Assembly: GCA_965220205.1 (NCBI GenBank)
Contig: OZ244812.1
Coordinates: forward strand, 248,001-312,000
Direction of reading: 5' to 3'
Origin: G965220205 sp965220205
GTDB lineage: Bacteria; Chloroflexota; Dehalococcoidia; Lucifugimonadales; Australimonadaceae
DNA length: 64,000 nucleotides
Shown here: piece after piece, positions 13,595-21,460 of the stretch
Layout: the number at the start of each line of letters is the position of its first letter
Numbering within the stretch: the stretch's first letter is position 1
Position numbers and translations under genes: made by a program
Notes under the pieces: model-generated
What the model was told of the DNA's origin: nothing
Databases searched by the model: none
The model's input: only the letters and a program-made list of their open reading frames with translations

Positions 13595-15349
13595 TCAAGC
13601 CTCGGCGCCGCGGACGCGCACGCGTTTGCCGTTCAGCAGCGTGCCCAGGGGCGTGTACCGAACGAACGCCTGGTAGCAGAGCAGCAGCGCCCCCACCGTC
13701 GCCGCGATCAGCAGCGCCAGCTTGACGATCGAGGGCAGCGGCCAGTCCTGCGCCGCGCCCTGCAGCGCGATGATCAGCGGCAGGTGCGTCAGGTAGAGCC
13801 AGTAGGAAGCGTCCGACAGGTAGCGCACGCGCGGGCTCCCCTCTCCCAGCGCCGCGCGGAAGAGCCCCATCAGCCCCAGCGTCATCATCCAGGCGTAGGC
13901 GGCCTGGAAGAACAACGAGCCCGCACGCGCCCAGCCCTCCGCTATGCCGCCCTCCTCAGGGAACGTCAGCACGACGCCCGCCAGGAACGCGATCAGCGCG
14001 AGGGGCAGCGTCAGCTGCCATCCTCGCCCGATGCGCGCTCCGCCCTCGTTGTGGCCAAAGTAGACGGCGCCGAACGCGAAGAAGACGCCGTAGTACGCCA
14101 GCACATGCGGCGCGGGCAGGAGCCCCGTGTAGGTGTCCGCCCCGAATACGGGATACTGCCCCTCGACGCCCATGAAGTACTGCGCCGCCATCGTCACCGG
14201 CACGGCCCACAGGTAGAGCGCCGGCGTCACGACGAGCCGCTCAGGCAGCCGCGGCGCTCGCAATTCCAGCCGTGCCGCAGCCCACGCGACCAGTGCGAAT
14301 GCCCCCGCCAGCCAGGCGAGGTGCCACAGGAACCAGAGGTGGCTGAAGAGGTCGGCGGAGAATAGTTCGCCCCAGTCCTTCGAGTACAGCACGCCCCAGT
14401 ACCACGGCGCGAGCAGCCCGCTTTCCGGTTTCACCTCCGCGTCTCCGCTGTCGCGATACGGCGCCACGCCCCCGGCTGCGTCCGTCCGCTTCGCCGCGAC
14501 GCCCAAGAGCTGCGCGACCTCCTTCCGCCCCTCCTCCAGCTCTGCTTTGTCGTATGACACGCCCAAGAGCTCCGTGATCCATTCCGTCGTCCCCGCGTCC
14601 GCGCGACTGCTGTCGAGCGGACGTGCGCCGTTCGCGTCCACAGCGTTCGGGTCGGCTCCGCGCTCCAGCAGCAGCCGCACGATCTCGGGTCGGCCCATGA
14701 ACGCCGCCGAGTGCAGCGCTGTGCTGCCGTCGCGGTTGCGCGTGCCGATGTCCGCGCCGTTGTCGAGCAGCCATTCCGACGCTTGCGCGCGCCCGTGCAG
14801 CACCGCCCACGATAGCGGCGTCACGCCGAAGGTCGGGTCATAAGCGTCGAGCGATGCGCCCGCGCTGACATGGCGCTCTATCGCAACGATCTCGCCCAGC
14901 GCCGCAGCCGCCCACACGTTGTCCGCCGCCGCCATCTCCACCCCGGCCCCGGGGTCGCTATCCTCGTCCACGGTGGACGCGCTGGCCGCATAACCCCACG
15001 CGGCCCACGTCAGCGGGATCACCGTGAGCATGGCGATTGCCAGAGGCAACAGCAGCCGTTGCGCCCGCTGGCGCACTAGCGCCCGCAGCCCGCGCTGCCG
15101 CCACAGCATCGCCGTGAAAAAGCCGCTCATCAGGAAGAAGAGCGGCATTCGGAAGCCATGGATCGCCATCGTCAGCCAAGCGAACGGCGTCCCGTCGCCC
15201 TCGACCGACGCGTCGGCGACCACCCAGGCGCCGGGGATGAACGCGAGGGCGCCGTGCAGCACGATCCCCAGCAGCATCGCGAACGCCCGCAGTGCATCGA
15301 GATCGTGACGCCGCGCGATGCCCGCGGCGAGAGTCTCAGCGTTCGTCAT
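13595..15349 (-). CDS. membrane acyltransferase (family 3) with inserted ankyrin repeats
   Basis: A 584-aa protein. The N-terminus (HDLDALRAFAMLLGIVLHGALAF, then MPLFFLMSGFF) is that of acyltransferase-3/OpgC-type membrane O-acyltransferases. After about residue 130 the membrane part is interrupted by roughly 150 residues with ankyrin repeats (TPLSWAVLHGRAQASEWLL, STALHSAAFMGRPEIVRLLL, ADPNAVDANGARPLDSS). Membrane helices resume near residue 335 with SHLWFLWHL, a signature of the OpgC branch, and continue to the C-terminus. It likely transfers acyl groups to a cell-surface glycan or small molecule. The inserted repeats probably form a soluble protein-binding module. It lies within the tRNA-bounded segment. 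Confidence 0.85.
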   Translation of the reverse strand: MTNAETLAAGIARRHDLDALRAFAMLLGIVLHGALAFIPGAWVVADASVEGDGTPFAWLTMAIHGFRMPLFFLMSGFFTAMLWRQRGLRALVRQRAQRLLLPLAIAMLTVIPLTWAAWGYAASASTVDEDSDPGAGVEMAAADNVWAAAALGEIVAIERHVSAGASLDAYDPTFGVTPLSWAVLHGRAQASEWLLDNGADIGTRNRDGSTALHSAAFMGRPEIVRLLLERGADPNAVDANGARPLDSSRADAGTTEWITELLGVSYDKAELEEGRKEVAQLLGVAAKRTDAAGGVAPYRDSGDAEVKPESGLLAPWYWGVLYSKDWGELFSADLFSHLWFLWHLAWLAGAFALVAWAAARLELRAPRLPERLVVTPALYLWAVPVTMAAQYFMGVEGQYPVFGADTYTGLLPAPHVLAYYGVFFAFGAVYFGHNEGGARIGRGWQLTLPLALIAFLAGVVLTFPEEGGIAEGWARAGSLFFQAAYAWMMTLGLMGLFRAALGEGSPRVRYLSDASYWLYLTHLPLIIALQGAAQDWPLPSIVKLALLIAATVGALLLCYQAFVRYTPLGTLLNGKRVRVRGAEA

Positions 15350-15798
15350 CCCGCACCCCGTGTAGCCCGTCTATTGTAGTGGGCTCGTCCCGGCCCATGA
15401 TCTCCGGGTCGCCCGCGCAGCGCGTAGCCTATCCCCAGCCGCTGCTTCATCCCAAGGGAATGGGCGTGGAAGCGGTCGTTGCCCAAGCCCACTCACGGAG
15501 ACTCGAACAGTGGCCTGCACCCCATGGCTGCATGGTCTGACGCGATCGTCGGTCTACGGCGGACCACCAACCCGCAGGGCGCGCGCGACAGGAGAATCAG
15601 AGGTCGGCAGTCTGGCGGCGCCCTTGCTAGCCGCATCCAGACCGACCGGCCACGATTTCGCAGCGTTTCATCGCCACTGCCCAATCGGCATGAACGTGTC
15701 AATCCCTAGGAGTTGGGAACCGATACGCGCCGGGTTGTGTATACATCTATGTGTGACCGGGCTGTAACGATCTGAGCCCTGGCGCCAGGGTTGCCGCG
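15350..15798. other. divergent intergenic region, 449 bp, with palindrome
   Basis: This separates the divergent acyltransferase and lipoprotein genes and must hold both promoters, but no clear -35/-10 pair stands out. A perfect 14-bp palindrome, CCCTGGCGCCAGGG (15777-15790), ends 8 bp before the lipoprotein start and overlaps its ribosome binding region. A TGTGTATACA inverted motif lies near 15737. Confidence 0.35.
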
Positions 15799-16962
15799 AT
15801 GAAGACCAAAGGTAAGAACTCCCTGCTCTCCCTGCTGGGCGTCTGGATCGTCCTCCTGGCGGCAGCCGCATGCCAGAGCGAACCGGAGCCAACCAACGTG
15901 ACCTGGGAGGCAACGTCAGGCCGAGAACCCGACGCATCGGTGAGAGGCTCCGTGACCTATCGGGAGCGGTTGGCCCTTACTCCGGGCGCAACCCTCATAG
16001 TGGAGCTGCGGGACGTATCGTATGCCGACGCCCCCGCTCCGTTGATCGCCCGCCAGACCATCTCGGGCCCGGGCCAGGCGCCCATTGAGTTCGAGGTACA
16101 GTACAACCGCGAGGACATCGACTCACGGAACAGGTATTCGGTAAGCGCCCGGATCGTCGAATCCGACGGACGGCTTGCCTTCGTCAACGATACGGCCTAC
16201 GAGGTCATCACCCATGGCAATCCCAACAAGGTGGATATGCTGCTGGTGCTGGTGGAGCCTCCCCCCGGCCTGGTAGACGACGTCGCGGGTTCGGACTGGC
16301 GGACCTGGGTGGAGGCGCCGGTTCCGGTCGTCTGGGCCAACCTGATGCCAAACGAGCGGGAACATCTGCTGCGGGTTGGGTACCTACAGTCCACGATAGA
16401 AGGCTGTGCCCGCCCCGGCAGCCAGGGGTTGGAGGTCAACGGCCACGACATCGTCGTCCGGCTGACACTGATGCAGCCGCCGCCCACGCCTTGGGGCATC
16501 GCCTGTCACGAGCAGGTGGTGGAACTCGACATCGTGGAGCCCATTCGAGAGTCCCTCGAGCCTGGGCAAACCTACCGGGTGGTGGTGAACGACCGAGAGA
16601 CCACTACCTTTACTCTGCCAGCGCCGGACCTTCGGGACACGTTCGTCGCCGAGTCGCGCGTTGAGAGCGCGGTCGTCCTAGTGTTGGAGAGGGCGCCGTC
16701 TCAGCGCCGACTGCGCGTGGTCTCCGGCATGCCCAAGGGCAGCGGTTGCTCGCAGTTCAACGGCTACGAGGTCCGGCGGAGAGAGCCGCACAGGATAGAC
16801 GTGGTCATCACGCGCCATGAAGTCGCCGACCCGTTCGCGGTGTGTGCCGCCGACTATCCCACCGTGGAGACCGACGTTCCGCTGGGTTCCGACTTCGAGC
16901 CAGGCGTGGAATACACGGTCAGCGTAAACTCCGACACGGTCGCGCCGTTCGTAGCCGGTTAG
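15799..16962 (+). CDS. lipoprotein with YbaY/YscW-like domain
   Basis: A 387-aa protein with signal peptide and lipobox (LLAAAAC, Cys25). Residues about 45-150 resemble the YbaY/YscW lipoprotein domain: a VRGSVTYRERLALTPGA opening, then LRDVSYADAPAPLIARQTI, PIEFEVQYNREDID and VDMLLVLVEP. The following 230 residues appear to contain two related beta-rich repeats (about 165-270 and 280-385), each with paired cysteines and an ELDIVEP/ETDVPLG-type strand before a YRVVVN/YTVSVN strand. Role unknown; it is a surface lipoprotein. Another lipoprotein gene follows. Confidence 0.75.
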   Translation: MKTKGKNSLLSLLGVWIVLLAAAACQSEPEPTNVTWEATSGREPDASVRGSVTYRERLALTPGATLIVELRDVSYADAPAPLIARQTISGPGQAPIEFEVQYNREDIDSRNRYSVSARIVESDGRLAFVNDTAYEVITHGNPNKVDMLLVLVEPPPGLVDDVAGSDWRTWVEAPVPVVWANLMPNEREHLLRVGYLQSTIEGCARPGSQGLEVNGHDIVVRLTLMQPPPTPWGIACHEQVVELDIVEPIRESLEPGQTYRVVVNDRETTTFTLPAPDLRDTFVAESRVESAVVLVLERAPSQRRLRVVSGMPKGSGCSQFNGYEVRRREPHRIDVVITRHEVADPFAVCAADYPTVETDVPLGSDFEPGVEYTVSVNSDTVAPFVAG

Positions 16963-17007
16963 CCGGCATTGCAACGGGGCGCCAGGGAGGTCAGGGAGCG
17001 CGTGTCG

Positions 17008-17424
17008 ATGCGGATGGCGGTGTTGGGTTGCCTGGCGTTTGTCCTCATGATGGCCGCCGCATGCGGCGATGCGGATGCCCCAGCCTGTCCTGAAGGGACC
17101 GACCCGTTCGTGGAGCACCAGCTTTTCATGGGCCGCAGCAGCGAGTCCGGTGAGGTTGTGGACGACGCGGCGTGGGCCGCCTTCCTCGGAGAGACGGTGA
17201 CTCCCCGGTTCCCGGACGGCTTGACTGTCCTCGACGCTCAAGGGCAATGGCGCGACTCAGACGGGCTGATCCAACAGGAGCGCTCCAAGCTGCTCGTGGT
17301 CCTGGCGCCTCCGGGCAGCGGTTCGATGCGCCTTATCGACGAGGTATCGGATGAGTACAAGCGCCGGTTCAACCAGGAGTCAGTGCTCCGCGTAGTTGAG
17401 GACACCTGCGTTTCGTTCTCCTGA
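17008..17424 (+). CDS. small lipoprotein, function unknown
   Basis: About 138 aa from ATG 17008, which has AGGGAG nine bases upstream; GTG 17002 is an alternative. The signal peptide MRMAVLGCLAFVLMMAAAC ends in a lipobox. The mature part has CPEGTDPFVEHQLFMGRS and a C-terminal Cys that could pair with the one near the start. It follows the YbaY-like lipoprotein by 45 bp and shares the GGCGCCAGGG block upstream of its start. No family recognised. Confidence 0.65.
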   Translation: MRMAVLGCLAFVLMMAAACGDADAPACPEGTDPFVEHQLFMGRSSESGEVVDDAAWAAFLGETVTPRFPDGLTVLDAQGQWRDSDGLIQQERSKLLVVLAPPGSGSMRLIDEVSDEYKRRFNQESVLRVVEDTCVSFS

Positions 17425-17772
17425 TCCGCCACGAGGGCGCTCACGCCCTTCCCAACGCCGATGCTGACCCTTTCAAGGACCACCCCCACACCGACTGAAG
17501 ACGCTGTTGCTTCGGCGCGCCCTGCCTGAACGCAGCCTTGCTAGACTGCCCCGCCATGCCGACTATCCAGAATCCGTAATGCGACCACGAGCACTAGCGT
17601 GGAAGGGGGATCGACGCGGGGGCAGAGCCAGCGCCCACTCTGAAGCATGCCGAGCAATGGGGCATTGGTCAGCCCGCAACGTCGTCCGCCTGGCGACGTG
17701 TCTGATGCGTGTCCAATCGGGTCTCGGGGCTGATCGAGCGGGAAGCGCCGAAAACCGTCAACAAAGCCGTTC
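17425..17772. other. intergenic region, 348 bp
   Basis: A weak hairpin AGGGCG/CGCCCT (about 17435-17450) just after the lipoprotein stop could be a terminator. The rest shows no gene. It is the 3' flank of the minus-strand tRNA-Leu. Confidence 0.35.
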
Positions 17773-17860
17773 TGGTGCCGAGGGTGGGGTTCGAACCCAC
17801 ACGCCGCTTGCACGGCAGCGGATTTTAAGTCCGCAGCGTCTGCCATTCCGCCACCTCGGC
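17773..17860 (-). tRNA. tRNA-Leu (anticodon UAA)
   Basis: Read on the minus strand, a 7-bp acceptor stem GCCGAGG/CCTCGGC, long variable arm, T arm GTGGG-TTCGAAC-CCCAC and anticodon loop CTTAAAA (anticodon TAA) form a class II tRNA. The discriminator is A and CCA is encoded (17773-17775 region). All arms pair, so it should be functional. Its 3' half is repeated at 13449. Confidence 0.95.
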
Positions 17861-18005
17861 AATGTGCGCGTACGGTGGAGCGCTACGAGAGTATACGTGT
17901 CCCTTCGCGCCTCGTGCTGCGTGGGCTGTGGGCGGACGTCGGCGCTAAGATAGCGGTCGCGCCGCGCGACGGCGCCGCCGTCGGGAGCCGTGAAGGGCAG
18001 ACCGC

Positions 18006-18254
18006 ATGAGGCAGCCAAGCAATAAGGCCCTTACGAGAGGCCTGAGCGTCGGATGGATACTCGCCGGGATGGCGTGGTCGTCTGTCTTCCAAGAGCCGCT
18101 ATGGGTTGGCGCGCTCTCGGGCGCCGCGTTCAGCGTCGTCCGGGTCTGGCTCGTCCGCAACCCCACCGGTTGCCTCGGCTGCGCGGTGTCGAGCTTCTGG
18201 GCGTGGCCGATTGCGCTGGTGGGCGGCATCGTGTGGGCCGCCCGGGCGGTCTAG
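18006..18254 (+). CDS. small membrane protein, function unknown
   Basis: An 82-aa protein with hydrophobic segments at about residues 13-45 and 58-80, separated by a short basic stretch, suggesting two or three helices. ATG 18006 is preceded by AAGGGCAG. It ends 42 bp before the convergent Rieske gene. No family recognised; short, but the hydrophobic pattern makes it plausible. Confidence 0.5.
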   Translation: MRQPSNKALTRGLSVGWILAGMAWSSVFQEPLWVGALSGAAFSVVRVWLVRNPTGCLGCAVSSFWAWPIALVGGIVWAARAV

Positions 18255-18296
18255 GACCGGCTCACGCGCCCATCTGTCATACGCTGTACGGGCGAC

Positions 18297-18611
18297 CTAG
18301 GGAGGGCCGACGAGGACGTCGTCGCCCTCGACGCGCACGCCGTACACCGGCAACGGATCGAGCGCAGGGGGCGCCGTGACCTCCCCGGTGCGCACCTTGA
18401 AGCGGCTGCCGTGGCAGTCGCACTCGATCTCCTCGAGCTGATCGATCTCGCACTCGAGCAGATCGCAGAAGTCGTCGGTGCAGATGTTGCTGAACGCGAC
18501 GATGTCGCCGCCGAGCTCGGTGAGCAGAATCTGCTCGCCTTGGGCGACGACCAGCTTGAGCGTCCCCGGGACTACCTCGCTCCGCTTGGCCACCTTCTCG
18601 AAACCCTGCAT
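18297..18611 (-). CDS. Rieske-type [2Fe-2S] protein with altered first ligand pair
   Basis: A 104-aa NirD/ferredoxin-type Rieske protein. ATG 18611 has GGAGG eight bases upstream. The second ligand loop is present (Cys64-x2-His67 in ECDCHGSRF, followed by VRTGEVTAPPA). The first loop reads NICTDDFC, so the usual C-x-H is C-T-D: Cys44 is present but the expected His46 is Asp (codon GAC). Electron-transfer or oxygenase-ferredoxin roles are typical of the family. The substitution may alter cluster binding or potential. Divergent from selA. Confidence 0.8.
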   Translation of the reverse strand: MQGFEKVAKRSEVVPGTLKLVVAQGEQILLTELGGDIVAFSNICTDDFCDLLECEIDQLEEIECDCHGSRFKVRTGEVTAPPALDPLPVYGVRVEGDDVLVGPP

Positions 18612-18791
18612 GGGGTTTGCCTCCGGACGAAGACTCGTATGCCGCCGGTGCAGCACGGCGACGAGTGTACGCGAACGGCGTGCCGCTGCAATACCCCCAT
18701 GGCGCTCCGTTGCTTCGTTGTTCCAGGAGGATCGAGGAGAAGGGTGAGAGCCTTCATTGCCCGAGATTCGGCAGCCGCCTATCATGGCCGC

Positions 18792-20195
18792 GTGACCACC
18801 CCGCCCAACAACGGCCGCGACAGCGAGCCCAGCGCCGGGTTCCGCGGCCTGCCCAGCGTCGACCGCGTGCTGGCTGAGCCGGCCATCGTCGAGGCGCTGA
18901 CGCGGCTCAAGCGTGAGTTGGTCGTCGAGGCAATACGCGAACAGCTGGGCGTCGCAAGGCGCGCGGTGGCGGTAGGCGGCGCGCCGCCTACGGCTACCCA
19001 GCTGGCGGAAGCGGTCGTCGCGACTGAGCTCGACGCGTCGCGGCGATGGCCGGCCCCGGTGATCAACGCCACAGGCGTCATTCTGCACACGAACCTCGGC
19101 CGGGCGCCTCTTTCCGAGGCGGCCATCGCCGCCGTGGCCTCCGCGGCGGACGGCTACTCGGACCTCGAGCTCCGCCTCGACGATGGGCGGCGCGGGTCCC
19201 GGCATACGGCGGTCGCCGCCTTGTTGCGCCAACTCATCGGTGCCGAAGCCGCCATCGTCGTGAACAACAACGCCGGCGCGGTGCTCCTCGGCCTCGCCGC
19301 CGTCGCGGGCGGGCGGGAGGTGATCGTCTCACGGGGCGAGGCCAGCGAGATCGGCGGAGGCTTCCGGATACCCGACGTCCTCGCGCAGAGCGGCGCGCGC
19401 CTGGTCGAGGTGGGGACGGTCAACCGCACCTACGCACGCGACTACGAGCGCGCCGTCACGCAGGACACGGCCGCGCTGCTCGTCGTGCACCGCAGCAACT
19501 TCCGTGTCATCGGCTTTACCGAAGAGCCGGCGCTGGCCGAGATTGCCGGCGTAGGGCGCGCCCACGGCGTGCCCGTGCTGCACGACCTCGGCAGCGGCGC
19601 CCTGCTCGACACCGCCGACTACGGTTTGACCCACGAACCCATGCCGGAGGAGAGCCTCGCAGCCGGGGCGGACCTCGTCTTCTTCTCGGGCGACAAGCTG
19701 CTCGGCGGGCCGCAAGCGGGGATCGTCGTGGGATTGGAGCAGCTCGTCGCACTGCTGGCGGCGCACCCGCTGGCCCGGGCCCTCCGCGCCGACAAACTGA
19801 CGTTGGCGGCGCTGCACGCGACGTTGCTGCACTACGTGCGCGACGAGGCCCCGTCGACGGTCCCCGTTTGGCGGATGCTCGCGATGAGCGCCGCCGAGCT
19901 GGAGCTGCGGGCCGCTGCCATCGCGAGCGCGATCGGGCCGGAGGCCGAGGTCGTCCATGGCCACTCGACGATGGGCGGCGGCAGCCTGCCGGCAGACGTA
20001 ATCGAGACGCGCCTCGTCGCCGTCGACCCCTCGGCCGTGCCGGGGAGGGCGGACGCCGTCGCCCGGCGGCTGCGGACCGGCGAACCGTCGGTGTTGGCCC
20101 GCATCGACGACGGGCGCGTCCTGCTCGACCCGCGAACGTCGCCGCCCGCACGCGACGCCGCCGTCGCGGCCGCTGTCCGGGCGGCCCTCGCTTAG
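18792..20195 (+). CDS. selA: L-seryl-tRNA(Sec) selenium transferase
   Basis: A 467-aa PLP enzyme that converts seryl-tRNA(Sec) to selenocysteyl-tRNA(Sec) using selenophosphate. It begins with the family N-terminus (LPSVDRVLAEP), then VINATGVILHTNLGRAPLSE, and the PLP lysine is Lys302 in SGDKLLGGPQAG. GTG 18792 is used as start; the open frame extends far upstream antisense to the Rieske gene and is not credible there. No selB, selD or tRNA-Sec is seen in the window. Confidence 0.95.
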   Translation: MTTPPNNGRDSEPSAGFRGLPSVDRVLAEPAIVEALTRLKRELVVEAIREQLGVARRAVAVGGAPPTATQLAEAVVATELDASRRWPAPVINATGVILHTNLGRAPLSEAAIAAVASAADGYSDLELRLDDGRRGSRHTAVAALLRQLIGAEAAIVVNNNAGAVLLGLAAVAGGREVIVSRGEASEIGGGFRIPDVLAQSGARLVEVGTVNRTYARDYERAVTQDTAALLVVHRSNFRVIGFTEEPALAEIAGVGRAHGVPVLHDLGSGALLDTADYGLTHEPMPEESLAAGADLVFFSGDKLLGGPQAGIVVGLEQLVALLAAHPLARALRADKLTLAALHATLLHYVRDEAPSTVPVWRMLAMSAAELELRAAAIASAIGPEAEVVHGHSTMGGGSLPADVIETRLVAVDPSAVPGRADAVARRLRTGEPSVLARIDDGRVLLDPRTSPPARDAAVAAAVRAALA

Positions 20196-20424
20196 AGGCC
20201 CTTGCACAACCCCATTCCGTCACTGCTTGGAAGTCTTCTCCAGGGTCTCGTGTTGGCACATGGGAATGATGGGAATGGACGAGGATAGGCAAGGAATGGA
20301 CCGGAATGGCGCATGGCGTTTACTCGTAGATTGCACAGGGTTACGAGTGGGGGATGGGGAAATTCTTCTAAAGTGCGCCATTTTGGGCCATTCCTCCTCT
20401 GAGCCAGGGGCCGGACGCCGGTGG

Positions 20425-20553
20425 GCGGCGCTCTTTACCATCTGTAGCATTTTGTAAGCATTTGCCCTTTGGGGCGGGGGCGCCGGAGAGGGATGGAGTA
20501 AGGCCGAGGGGACGATTGGGCAACGGGCAGTTGTCATGGCGGCGACAGGCGGG
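20425..20553. repeat. dispersed intergenic repeat, copy 1
   Basis: Shares several blocks in the same order with 46696-46858: GTGGGCGGC, a pair of CTGTA(G/A)CATT motifs, and GGGCAACGGGCAGTTGTC followed by GGCGGCG. Blocks are about 80-90% alike with differing spacers. Non-coding. Confidence 0.55.
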
Positions 20554-20626
20554 TGCGACGGAGTTGTTCAAAGCTTCCGCAGCCCCGCTCCCCGGTCCGG
20601 CTTTCGTCGAAATGCAGCAGTGTCAT
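20534..20626 (-). pseudogene. 30-codon frame behind a duplicated leader
   Basis: ATG 20626 has AGGAG (20634-20638) and the same upstream sequence as the collagen-like gene at 20715-21353. The 30-residue product (MTLLHFDESRTG...) shows no signal peptide or similarity. It is probably what is left of a gene that once used this leader, or a chance frame. Confidence 0.25.
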
Positions 20627-20633
20627 GGGAGTT

Positions 20634-20714
20634 CTCCTGAGCGGTCGTGATTTGGCCGGGCTTGGAACCGGCCTGTCGCATTGCCCCCCGCCCAAGCGGG
20701 GGTGTCCCTCTGCG
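20634..20714 (-). repeat. duplicate of the collagen-like gene leader (copy of 21358-21436)
   Basis: Both copies contain GTGATTTGGCCGG, then (A/G)CCGGCCTGTCG, then ATTGCC and GTCCCTCTGC, at about 80% identity over 80 bp. The upstream copy carries the ribosome binding site of the collagen-like gene. This copy abuts that gene's stop codon, so the gene is flanked by direct repeats. Confidence 0.7.
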
Positions 20715-21353
20715 CTAGCAGGGTTCGAACTTGCCGGTGATTCTCGATAGGCAATCTCTTGTTACTGCCCATCTGCCATCCGGGGTTTGCCAGATGTTCC
20801 CCATTCGGATGAAGTCGGGGAATGCGCGTATCAGCGTTTGTATGCCTCCTTGTTCCCATGTGATAGACGTTTCGTTTAGTGTCAGTGTTTCATGGCTGTT
20901 AGAGTTTCTTACGACCAGCTTCTCCACTGTCAAGGTTGAGGGGATGTCTGCTGACGAGCCTTGGACTCCCTGCTCGCCGCGCTCGCCCTGGACTCCCTGC
21001 TCGCCGCGCTCGCCCTGGATGCCCTGCTCGCCGCGCTCGCCTTGGATACCCTGCTCGCCGTGCTCGCCTTGGATGCCCTGCTCGCCGCGCTCGCCCTGGA
21101 TGCCCTGCTCGCCGCGCTCGCCCTGGGCGCCCTGCTCGCCGCGCTCGCCCTGGATGCCCTGCTCGCCGCGCTCGCCCTGGGCGCCCTGTGGGCCCTGAGA
21201 TCCCGGAGGGATGATGATCTTTGCAACTTCTTCCGCGACCCTTGCGTTCACCTTGTCGTTAATCATGACCTCGAGCTCCTCGTCGGTGGGCCCGCAACCG
21301 ATGAGCATGAAGCTCAGGATGATGCTGCTCAGAACTGCTACTAGGAGTCTCAT
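20715..21353 (-). CDS. collagen-like lipoprotein
   Basis: A 212-aa protein. ATG 21353 has AGGAG upstream. The signal peptide ends in lipobox LIGC (Cys20). Residues about 21-48 look helical. Residues 51-131 are 27 uninterrupted Gly-X-Y triplets, mostly the nine-residue unit GERGEQGIQ, which should form a collagen triple helix (charged Glu/Arg pairs replace hydroxyproline). The C-terminal 80 residues are a compact domain ending in Cys. Expected to be a trimeric surface fibre anchored by lipid; role in adhesion is a guess. Confidence 0.85.
   Translation of the reverse strand: MRLLVAVLSSIILSFMLIGCGPTDEELEVMINDKVNARVAEEVAKIIIPPGSQGPQGAQGERGEQGIQGERGEQGAQGERGEQGIQGERGEQGIQGEHGEQGIQGERGEQGIQGERGEQGVQGERGEQGVQGSSADIPSTLTVEKLVVRNSNSHETLTLNETSITWEQGGIQTLIRAFPDFIRMGNIWQTPDGRWAVTRDCLSRITGKFEPC
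20961..21203 (-). repeat. 27-bp tandem repeat coding Gly-X-Y
   Basis: Nine consecutive 27-bp blocks, eight of them near-identical, coding GER-GEQ-(I/A/V)Q-type triplets within the collagen-like gene. Variation is mainly Ile/Ala/Val in one position and one Arg-to-His. Such arrays change length easily by slippage. Confidence 0.85.
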
Positions 21354-21460
21354 GATTTCTCCTTGCGGTTGTGATTTGGCCGGACTTAGGACCGGCCTGT
21401 CGTATTGCCGCCCCGCCGGAACGGAGAGTCCCTCTGCTCCATTGCTCGGTTGCAGGTTCC

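Larger units (their letters stand above)
20196..20714. other. repeat-rich intergenic region, 519 bp
   Basis: This holds an ACTCGTA...TACGAGT inverted repeat (20322-20348), a dispersed repeat copy (20425-20553), a 30-codon minus-strand frame (20534-20626) and a duplicate of the collagen-like gene's leader (20634-20714). No ordinary gene. Confidence 0.5.

Noticed and set aside
18411..18791. 127-codon upstream extension of selA
   Set aside because: Antisense to the Rieske gene; SelA has a normal N-terminus from GTG 18792.
20715..20735. T-loop-like GGGTTCGAAC at the end of the collagen-like gene
   Set aside because: No acceptor, D or anticodon arms fit around it; it codes the C-terminal residues of the protein.
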